Source of the DNA: Candidatus Dojkabacteria bacterium UBA3081
GTDB lineage: Bacteria > Patescibacteriota > Dojkabacteria > SC72
Direction of reading: 5' to 3'
NCBI GenBank assembly: GCA_002366615.1
Contig: DFBL01000046.1
Span: forward strand, 1-6,072
Length of the DNA: 6,072 nucleotides
The notes beneath the pieces are model-generated. The model did no database searches, was not told where the DNA came from, and worked only from the letters and a program-made list of their open reading frames with translations. A program made the position numbers and the translations under genes. The first letter of the stretch is position 1. Each line of letters opens with the position of its first letter. Positions 1-6,072 of this stretch are shown piece after piece.

Positions 1-375
1 TTCAAGAATTGCTAACATCAAATGTTCTGTACCAACATACACATGAGAGTATCTTTGAGACCAATCAAAAGCCTTCCTAAGAATTTCTTTACTCTTTAAA
101 GAAAACCTTACATACATCGGTTTGTTAGTATCCTTCAATATATCTATACTTTTACCATCAAGGATACCTCCTACCACCTCCCCAATATCAAAACCCATAC
201 TACCAATTACTTTAGTAGCTAAAGACTCTTCATTTAGCAAAATACCAACCAAAAGATGCTCTGGCTTTATATCGTCACTCTTTACATGCTGCGCTATTAA
301 AGATGCATTACGTATACATATACGAGCATTCTTAGATAGCCTTTTTAAAATGTCCTTTTTAGAAACCCTCTCCAT
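1..375 (-). CDS. clpC: ClpC-type AAA+ ATPase, N-terminal domain (partial, continues beyond the left edge)
   Basis: Translation from the ATG at 375 gives 125 residues with no stop before the window edge. The protein begins MERVSKKDILKRLSKNAR and shows the two-fold repeat of the Clp N domain: repeat one includes IKPEHLLVGILLNEES (about residues 42-57), and repeat two ends at the edge with YVGTEHLMLAILE (113-125). In ClpC and ClpA this domain binds adaptors and substrates and feeds them to the AAA+ unfoldase ring, which works with ClpP in the cytoplasm. The AAA+ modules lie outside the window, so ClpA, ClpB or a stand-alone Clp-N protein cannot be excluded; the repeat style looks most like ClpC. 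The start is well fixed: an in-frame TAA lies nine bases upstream, with no other start codon between. It follows the S1 gene by 61 bases, separated by a terminator and its own promoter. Confidence 0.85.
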   Translation of the reverse strand, partial: MERVSKKDILKRLSKNARICIRNASLIAQHVKSDDIKPEHLLVGILLNEESLATKVIGSMGFDIGEVVGGILDGKSIDILKDTNKPMYVRFSLKSKEILRKAFDWSQRYSHVYVGTEHLMLAILE

Positions 376-380
376 TGTTG

Positions 381-389
381 ATTATACCA
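381..389 (-). promoter_or_regulatory. Extended -10 promoter of the Clp gene, predicting a leaderless mRNA
   Basis: The minus strand reads TGGTATAAT, a perfect extended -10 (TGnTATAAT). Only five bases (CAACA) separate it from the ATG at 375, so the usual start site falls on the A of the start codon or one base beyond. No good -35 is seen (GGTATT at 17-base spacing), as expected for an extended -10 promoter. There is no room for a Shine-Dalgarno sequence. Confidence 0.7.
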
Positions 390-417
390 AAAAAGAGGGT
401 ACTAATACCCTCCTTTT
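389..417 (-). terminator. Intrinsic terminator of the S1 gene
   Basis: The minus strand forms a 7-bp perfect stem, GAGGGTA/TACCCTC, with loop TTAG, followed by six T (394-389). The stem extends through AAAAG pairing with the T tract, including one G-U pair, to about 12 bp. It begins 20 bases after the S1 stop codon. The T tract runs straight into the TGG of the next promoter. The A tract on the other side could give weak termination on the plus strand, but no plus-strand gene is present. Confidence 0.85.
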
Positions 418-436
418 AGTTTTAACTACACTTATA

Positions 437-1666
437 TTACTTAATCTCTGAATCTATAGCTTCATCTATAGCCTCTGCTAGCTCTTCTTTGTTTAGTTGT
501 ACAGTAGGAGTTTGTGCATCCTTAAGACTCAAACCAAGATGCCTTTCAGTAGATGAAATTGATAAAATTTTAACATTAACCTCCTGACCAACAGACACAA
601 TATCAGCAGGATCTTTAACAAGCTTATCAGATAGCTCTGAAATATGGATTAACCCATTTAATCCCTCCCCTATTCTTACAAATGCACCGTAAGGAACAAC
701 TTTTTGTATCTCTCCTTCTACAACATCTCCAACCTTAAATTGAGAAATTGCCCTAGACCATGGATCTTCTTGTAATCTTTTAATACTGTATGCCACTCTC
801 TTTCCATTATCGGAAAGTCCAATGACCATAACTTCAACAGAATCACCAACCGAATACATTGTACCAATATCTTCTACCTTGTCCCATGAAAGCTCAGAAA
901 GATGAACTAACCCTTCTAATCCCTGTGCATTAACAAATACACCAAAAGGTGTAATACCACTAATAGTGCCCTTTAATACATCACTCTCTTTAACTTTCTT
1001 TAATGTCTCAGCTCTCTTTTTAAGATCTCTAGCTTGTGTAACCATCTTTTCAGAAAGAATTATTCTGTTCTTTTCTCTATCTAATTCAATAATTCTGGTC
1101 TTTATTTCCTCCCCAATTAAAGCATTAAGTCTCTTTTGAACCTTAGAGGAAATATCTTTCCCTACCTGTCTTATACCACTAGCATATACCCTTGTTGCAT
1201 CAAGTTGTGAAGTAGGTATAAATCCACGAATACCTTTTCCAATTTCAACGATAAGACCTCCGTTATTAGATTCTGCTACTGTAGCCTGAACTATCTCATT
1301 ATTCTTTTTAGCATTCTCTAATGCTAACCAAGCACTTGCCTGTTGAGTTCTTCTAATAGAGAGGACTAACTGCCCTTTCTCATCTTCAGGTTTTACAACA
1401 TATACCAAAATCTTGTCTCCTACATTTAGTGCTGTCCAATCTAAAATGTCTGATTTTAGCTCCTTTCCTGCGATAATACCTTCAGATTTATACCCAACAT
1501 CAACAACAATTACTCCATTGTTGATATCAACAACCTCCCCTTCAACAATATCTCCTTTAGAGATTTGTTTAATCTTATGTGAACTATCCTCAAGAAAAGT
1601 ATCTAACTGTGAATACATCGAAGATTCTTTACTATCCTGTGTACTCTTACTATTTGAATTGACCAT
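437..1666 (-). CDS. rpsA: 30S ribosomal protein S1, four S1 domains
   Basis: The product has 409 residues from ATG 1666. Four S1 RNA-binding (OB-fold) domains follow in order: about 38-107 (GDIVEGEVVDINNG), 123-207 (more divergent, with GFIPTSQLD), 228-297 (GTISGITPFGVFV...GLVHLSELSW) and 312-383 (GDVVEGEIQKVVPYGAFV...GLIHISELS). An acidic tail (EELAEAIDEAIDSEIK) ends the protein. S1 binds mRNA on the small subunit and helps load it for initiation. E. coli S1 has six domains; four-domain forms are common in other bacteria. The frame is open further upstream to an ATG at 1714, but that start has no ribosome binding site, and it would add a poorly conserved 16-residue leader. The ATG at 1666 has AGGA six bases upstream. 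The gene has its own promoter after nth and its own terminator. Confidence 0.92.
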   Translation of the reverse strand: MVNSNSKSTQDSKESSMYSQLDTFLEDSSHKIKQISKGDIVEGEVVDINNGVIVVDVGYKSEGIIAGKELKSDILDWTALNVGDKILVYVVKPEDEKGQLVLSIRRTQQASAWLALENAKKNNEIVQATVAESNNGGLIVEIGKGIRGFIPTSQLDATRVYASGIRQVGKDISSKVQKRLNALIGEEIKTRIIELDREKNRIILSEKMVTQARDLKKRAETLKKVKESDVLKGTISGITPFGVFVNAQGLEGLVHLSELSWDKVEDIGTMYSVGDSVEVMVIGLSDNGKRVAYSIKRLQEDPWSRAISQFKVGDVVEGEIQKVVPYGAFVRIGEGLNGLIHISELSDKLVKDPADIVSVGQEVNVKILSISSTERHLGLSLKDAQTPTVQLNKEELAEAIDEAIDSEIK

Positions 1667-1670
1667 ATAT

Positions 1671-1676
1671 ATTCCT
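1671..1676 (-). promoter_or_regulatory. Ribosome binding site that decides the S1 start
   Basis: The minus strand reads AGGAAT, with six bases between AGGA and the ATG at 1666. It is the only convincing Shine-Dalgarno sequence before any of the four protein genes. It favours 1666 over the upstream in-frame ATG at 1714, which is preceded by TTATTTTAGTGT with no purine-rich match. Confidence 0.65.
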
Positions 1677-1737
1677 ATGGCGATGTATGAATTAGCAGTA
1701 TTACACACATACACTAAAATAAATGAACTGCGTTGAG

Positions 1738-1746
1738 ATTATATCA
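1738..1746 (-). promoter_or_regulatory. rpsA: Extended -10 promoter of the S1 gene
   Basis: The minus strand reads TGATATAAT, again a perfect TGnTATAAT, beginning eight bases after the nth stop codon. A possible -35, TTCTCA (4 of 6 matches), lies 17 bases upstream inside the nth 3' end. The predicted start near 1731 gives a leader of about 65 bases to the ATG at 1666. Within it GTGTATG could pair with CATACAT (7 bp with one G-U, 18-base loop); S1 leaders are autoregulatory in E. coli, but this weak stem is only a hint of the same here. Confidence 0.65.
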
Positions 1747-1753
1747 ACTATCT

Positions 1754-2380
1754 TTACTTTTGAGAAGTAGATTCCTTTAGCCTTTGCTTTTTAATATCTA
1801 TCTCTTTATCAAAATCGTACCTACCATACAGTACAAAATAGCTATTTATCTTGTACCAATCCTCTCTATCATACAACTTCTCTAAATCCTTAGCTATTTT
1901 GTTGGGATCATTATTTTTAGTTAAACCGTATTTAATAGCAGTCTTTCTCACATGGGTATCAACAGCTATCCCCTGATTAGATTGATAAAGCTCATTAAGA
2001 AATACATTAGCAGTTTTATACCCAACACCCGGAAGCTCTAAGAGGCTCTCTAAGGCCGTTGGTACTTCCCCACCATGCTCAATAGTAATTATCTCTGAAG
2101 TTTCTTTAATATGCTTCGCTTTAGTATGATAGTAGTTAATAGATGAGATATATTTCTCAATATCCTCTATCTTTGCTAAAGACATCATATACCCATCGGG
2201 GTATGCGTGAAACAGTTCCTTTGTAGCTTTATTAACCTGCTTATCTGTTGTCTGAGCAGAGAGCATAATACACACCAGAAATTGAAAAGGCGTATTCCAA
2301 TTTCCTAACTCAGTTTGAGCATTAGGATACATCTCTTCTAATTTATTGAGCAAAATATATGCCCTTTCCTTTTTCTTCAT
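1754..2380 (-). CDS. nth: Endonuclease III homologue lacking the [4Fe-4S] cysteines
   Basis: The product has 208 residues, close to the 211 of E. coli Nth, and belongs to the HhH-GPD DNA glycosylase family that excises oxidised pyrimidines and cuts at the abasic site in base excision repair. LSAQTTDKQVN (40-50) matches the family helix near the active site. The helix-hairpin-helix LPGVGYKTANVFL (116-128) carries the catalytic lysine K122, and VDTHVRK (140-146) carries the catalytic aspartate D141. The normal C-terminus has four cysteines (C-X6-C-X2-C-X5-C) after the HGRYxC block. Here GRYDFDKEIDIKKQRLKES (186-204) keeps GRY but has no cysteine; the only cysteine in the protein is C37. The other two frames after GRY show no cysteine motif, so a frameshift is unlikely. 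The gene starts three bases after the thymidylate kinase stop (TAACTAATG) with no Shine-Dalgarno sequence, suggesting coupled translation. MutY is less likely, given the length and the VDTHV motif. Confidence 0.93.
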   Translation of the reverse strand: MKKKERAYILLNKLEEMYPNAQTELGNWNTPFQFLVCIMLSAQTTDKQVNKATKELFHAYPDGYMMSLAKIEDIEKYISSINYYHTKAKHIKETSEIITIEHGGEVPTALESLLELPGVGYKTANVFLNELYQSNQGIAVDTHVRKTAIKYGLTKNNDPNKIAKDLEKLYDREDWYKINSYFVLYGRYDFDKEIDIKKQRLKESTSQK

Positions 2381-2383
2381 TAG

Positions 2384-3394
2384 TTATTTTAGAGACTTAA
2401 CTAACTTATTTAAAATATTTTTACCGTATCTATTTTCAATAATATAGCAGATTTCAGGTAATTCTTCTAAGATATCCTTGAAAAAAAAACTTAATCCCTC
2501 ATCATTCCATTTAATAAGCTCTGTTGTCTTCACTAAGGCCTCTGAAATATCTTTTCCTAGTACATACACCTCTTTTTTGTTGTTACTCCTAATAGCCAAG
2601 TCCCACCTACTCTTAAGCTTATCATCCACAACTGAACCAATATACATATCTTCCCTTACCCCATCTATACCTAAATAGTTCGGTCCCCTTCTTTTTTTAC
2701 CACCTTTTGGAATATCAAAACCTCTTTTATGAATAAAAGATATCACTTTATTACATATTTCTTCTCTACTCTTCCATCCTCTGCTATTCTTAGTTACAAC
2801 ATTTATCCAACCCTCTCCAACTCTTTCCTCAATAAGGGAGTATACTTTTTCACTTAACTTTTGCACGCTTATCTTCTCATACATATCTTCACCTGCACCT
2901 CTACTAGCTTTCCAATCAATACCACTATGCTTTAAGCATACAACACAGTTATCAATATTTAAGAAGTTAAGGAAATAGCTATCGAACTGAATACCTTTAC
3001 CTAAGGCATTCCGTATATATTCCTCTGACTCAATTCCCCTCTCTAACATCTCATATGCAATAGTAAGAGAGCAACTATATGGACCTCTATCAAAAATATA
3101 TACATCAGGAATATCTAAAGCCTCTATACAATTTAATATTTCCAATCTATTTAAAGAAAAAAGAGCAAGTCTAATATCCATTTCTCTATCATCATCTATA
3201 TCCAAACCTTCTGGAAAATTGTTTAGAAGCATATCTCTAACCAAATACCCTATTGGAGTTGCATAGTAGGGAAACTGAATTACTTCTACTTCTAGACCCA
3301 ACTGCGAAAAATGCTCAGCTAAATTTGAAACTGCATCTCCTTTGCCAACTTGATCTGCTCCTTCATATGAGATACTTTTTGTTTCTTTTTCCAT
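2384..3394 (-). CDS. tmk: Thymidylate-kinase-like protein with C-terminal extension
   Basis: The product has 336 residues against about 210 for typical dTMP kinases, which phosphorylate dTMP to dTDP with ATP. The first 225 or so follow the family: P-loop YEGADQVGKGDA (10-21), a QFPYYATPIGYLVRDML block (40-56) that resembles the FPxRxTxIG motif of human-type enzymes, VYIFDRGPYSCSLTIAY (98-114) for the DR(Y/H) motif, and a lid-like RGAGEDMYEK (165-174). Basic residues K162 and R165 in the lid, with Q15 in the P-loop, look like the E. coli arrangement. Oddities are the P-loop GKGD, which lacks the Ser/Thr after the lysine, and G104 in place of the usual aromatic residue after DR. Residues from about 226 to 336, beginning with GGKKRRGPNYLGIDG, form an extension I do not recognise. 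The gene leads a two-gene unit with nth. No clear Shine-Dalgarno sequence precedes the ATG. Another nucleotide kinase of the same fold is possible. Confidence 0.8.
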   Translation of the reverse strand: MEKETKSISYEGADQVGKGDAVSNLAEHFSQLGLEVEVIQFPYYATPIGYLVRDMLLNNFPEGLDIDDDREMDIRLALFSLNRLEILNCIEALDIPDVYIFDRGPYSCSLTIAYEMLERGIESEEYIRNALGKGIQFDSYFLNFLNIDNCVVCLKHSGIDWKASRGAGEDMYEKISVQKLSEKVYSLIEERVGEGWINVVTKNSRGWKSREEICNKVISFIHKRGFDIPKGGKKRRGPNYLGIDGVREDMYIGSVVDDKLKSRWDLAIRSNNKKEVYVLGKDISEALVKTTELIKWNDEGLSFFFKDILEELPEICYIIENRYGKNILNKLVKSLK

Positions 3395-3431
3395 TTAAAA
3401 AAGGACAACCTATAACTTAATGTATGATTTC

Positions 3432-3440
3432 AGTATACCA
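3432..3440 (-). promoter_or_regulatory. Extended -10 promoter of the tmk-nth unit
   Basis: The minus strand reads TGGTATACT, matching TGnTATAaT with one substitution. The -35 at 17-base spacing (TTTTTA) is poor. The predicted start near 3425 gives a leader of about 30 bases. The upstream context TTTGGTATA is shared with the Clp gene promoter. Confidence 0.55.
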
Positions 3441-3716
3441 AATTTCTAAATTGATAAAAATAGTTCTTAAAGCGAGACATTTCAACTATCTCAGTACAAT
3501 TTCTTTGTTCATTTGTATTGAGCTTTAATATAACACTTATACTAACTATGTTCAAAAGAATTTTGAAATTTTAAGAATTTCTAAAAACTTTGTTCGTAAT
3601 CAGAAGAATAAAACTAGCCTAAATGTTACGAATAGCTAAATTATCGAAAAAAGGATGTACTAATAGATGAAGAAGATAACAGGTTAAAATACTGCTTTTA
3701 AGGTCTTATACCCTAT
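3441..3716 (-). other. Gene-free gap between the rRNA terminator and the tmk promoter
   Basis: I find no open reading frame longer than about 16 codons with a plausible start, no tRNA cloverleaf and no riboswitch-like fold. The stretch is very AT-rich, with runs such as GAATTTTGAAATTTT near 3559-3573. A 7-bp inverted repeat (TTCGTAA/TTACGAA, 3593-3599 and 3626-3632) is present but is within chance expectation. The likely role is simple insulation of the rRNA unit from the protein operon plus promoter-flanking AT-rich DNA. Confidence 0.5.
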
Positions 3717-3752
3717 AAAAAAATAAACCCCACTTTTTTACAAGTGGGGTTT
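3717..3752 (-). terminator. Intrinsic terminator of the rRNA operon
   Basis: The minus strand forms an 11-bp perfect stem (AAACCCCACTT/AAGTGGGGTTT, 3752-3742 with 3735-3725) with a six-base loop. After one A come seven T (3723-3717). It lies 12 bases beyond the 5S 3' end. The plus strand has no T tract after the stem, so it works for minus-strand transcription only. Confidence 0.95.
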
Positions 3753-3764
3753 CGAATTCAAAAA

Positions 3765-3882
3765 TCCTGGCAATGACCTATCTTCCCAGGACCAAAGGTC
3801 CAAGTATTTTCGGCGCTAGAGTGTTTTACTTCTGAGTTCGGGATGGAGATCAGGTAGTTCCACTCTGCTACAATCGCCAGGC
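3765..3882 (-). rRNA. rrf: 5S ribosomal RNA
   Basis: The gene is about 118 nt long. Helix I pairs CCTGGCGAT at the 5' end with ATTGCCAGG at the 3' end (9 bp with one G-U). Conserved internal blocks are present, including CCCGAACTCAGAAGTAAAAC and TAGCGCCGA. It lies in the usual place 126 bases after 23S and directly before a terminator, so it is co-transcribed with 23S. The ends are set by helix I and may be off by one or two bases. The 5' strand of helix I can also pair with the upstream spacer, described separately. Confidence 0.96.
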
Positions 3883-3948
3883 GATAAAGATCCTAGAAGA
3901 ATATCTATCGCCTGACGATTACTGTTATTCCTAACTATAATCATCAGG
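3872..3948 (-). other. Mutually exclusive hairpins spanning the spacer and the 5S 5' end
   Basis: Hairpin A: CCTGATGATTA (3948-3938) pairs with TAATCGTCAGG (3921-3911), 11 bp with one G-U, and is capped by GTTA-GGAA-TAAC, a stem with a GNRA-type tetraloop (GGAA). Hairpin B: AATCGTCAGGCGATA (3920-3906) pairs with TATCGCCTGGCGATT (3886-3872), 15 bp with one G-U. Hairpin B uses the 3' arm of hairpin A and the 5' strand of 5S helix I, so B cannot coexist with either of them. The pairings are seen directly; a role in pre-5S processing or folding order is inference. Confidence 0.7.
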
Positions 3949-3955
3949 ACTTAAT

Positions 3956-3966
3956 TCTAAAGAGCG
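3956..3966 (-). promoter_or_regulatory. boxA-like rRNA antitermination element
   Basis: The minus strand reads CGCTCTTTAGA, close to the boxA of rRNA operons (TGCTCTTTAACA in E. coli). boxA in nascent RNA is bound by NusB and NusE (ribosomal protein S10) and suppresses premature termination. It lies just after a palindromic hairpin, the same order as the stem-loop then boxA in E. coli rRNA leaders. Its position in the 23S-5S spacer is less usual than in the leader or the 16S-23S spacer. Confidence 0.5.
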
Positions 3967-3969
3967 AAA

Positions 3970-3987
3970 GAGTGTGTATACACACTC
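3970..3987 (-). repeat. Perfect 18-base palindrome in the 23S-5S spacer
   Basis: GAGTGTGTATACACACTC reads the same on both strands. In RNA it would fold as GAGTGTG/CACACTC with a TATA loop (7 bp). It sits three bases upstream of the boxA-like sequence and 22 bases after the 23S 3' end. It may be a boxB-like stem or a processing site; it has no T tract, so it is not a terminator. Confidence 0.7.
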
Positions 3988-4008
3988 AAAACCGAATAGA
4001 TAGCAAAA

Positions 4009-6072
<2,064 letters not shown>

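Noticed and set aside
376..436. CIRCE or CtsR heat-shock operator before the Clp gene
   Set aside because: No TTAGCACTC-type inverted repeat and no CtsR heptad repeat are visible; the only symmetry is the terminator stem.
122..451. Plus-strand open frame of 109 codons
   Set aside because: It is the shadow of the Clp N-domain coding strand and crosses the S1 terminator.
1413..1736. Plus-strand open frame of 107 codons
   Set aside because: It is antisense to the first S1 domain, which has clear family motifs on the other strand.
1754..1830. Frameshift as the cause of the missing Nth cysteines
   Set aside because: Neither alternative frame after GRY encodes a C-X6-C-X2-C-X5-C pattern, and the reading frame ends at about the normal length.
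2478..2678. Plus-strand open frame of 66 codons
   Set aside because: It is antisense to the thymidylate kinase C-terminal part, with low-complexity composition and no start signal.
1..3394. UGA recoding to glycine, as in some candidate phyla
   Set aside because: No in-frame UGA occurs within any conserved domain, and the three complete genes all end in TAA, so there is no evidence for recoding.
3518..3543. Plus-strand promoter TTGAGC with TATACT
   Set aside because: The spacer is only 14 bases and no gene follows on the plus strand.
3593..3632. Inverted repeat TTCGTAA/TTACGAA in the gap
   Set aside because: A 7-bp match with a 26-base loop in very AT-rich DNA is expected by chance, and no T tract follows.
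3883..4008. tRNA gene in the 23S-5S spacer
   Set aside because: There is no T-arm GTTCGA block and no acceptor pairing; the spacer is filled by the hairpins and the boxA-like element.

Overview
The window is an AT-rich bacterial segment in which every supported gene lies on the minus strand. In transcription order (right to left) it holds the 3' two thirds of a 23S rRNA gene, a 23S-5S spacer, a 5S rRNA gene with a strong intrinsic terminator, and a gap of about 320 bases. Four protein genes follow: a thymidylate-kinase-like protein, an endonuclease III homologue, a four-domain ribosomal protein S1, and the first 125 codons of a ClpC-type AAA+ protein that runs off the left edge.

The rRNA and the protein families are clearly bacterial. 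Low GC, tight packing, weak or absent Shine-Dalgarno sequences, an endonuclease III without iron-sulphur cysteines, an enlarged and divergent thymidylate kinase, and extra hairpins in 23S rRNA together suggest a reduced-genome lineage. A member of the Candidate Phyla Radiation (Patescibacteria) is my best guess. This is inference; no 16S rRNA is present to settle it. No in-frame UGA is needed to read any gene, so the standard code suffices here.

Right part (3717-6072): the 23S gene is conserved at the catalytic core but carries several notable substitutions and two enlarged helices. The spacer contains an 18-base palindrome followed by a boxA-like antitermination sequence, then a set of mutually exclusive hairpins that involve the 5' end of 5S rRNA. 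A textbook terminator closes the rRNA unit.

Left part (1-3440): the thymidylate kinase and nth genes are three bases apart and share an extended -10 promoter, so they pair DNA precursor supply with repair of oxidised pyrimidines. S1 has its own extended -10 promoter just after nth and ends in a terminator. That terminator abuts the extended -10 promoter of the Clp gene, whose start codon lies where transcription should begin, so the Clp mRNA is predicted to be leaderless. No CRISPR array, mobile element, tRNA gene or defence system is visible. The most unusual points are the cluster-less endonuclease III, the altered P-loop and long C-terminal extension of the thymidylate kinase, the leaderless Clp gene fused to a terminator, the alternative 5S helices, and the GAAA sarcin-ricin tetraloop.
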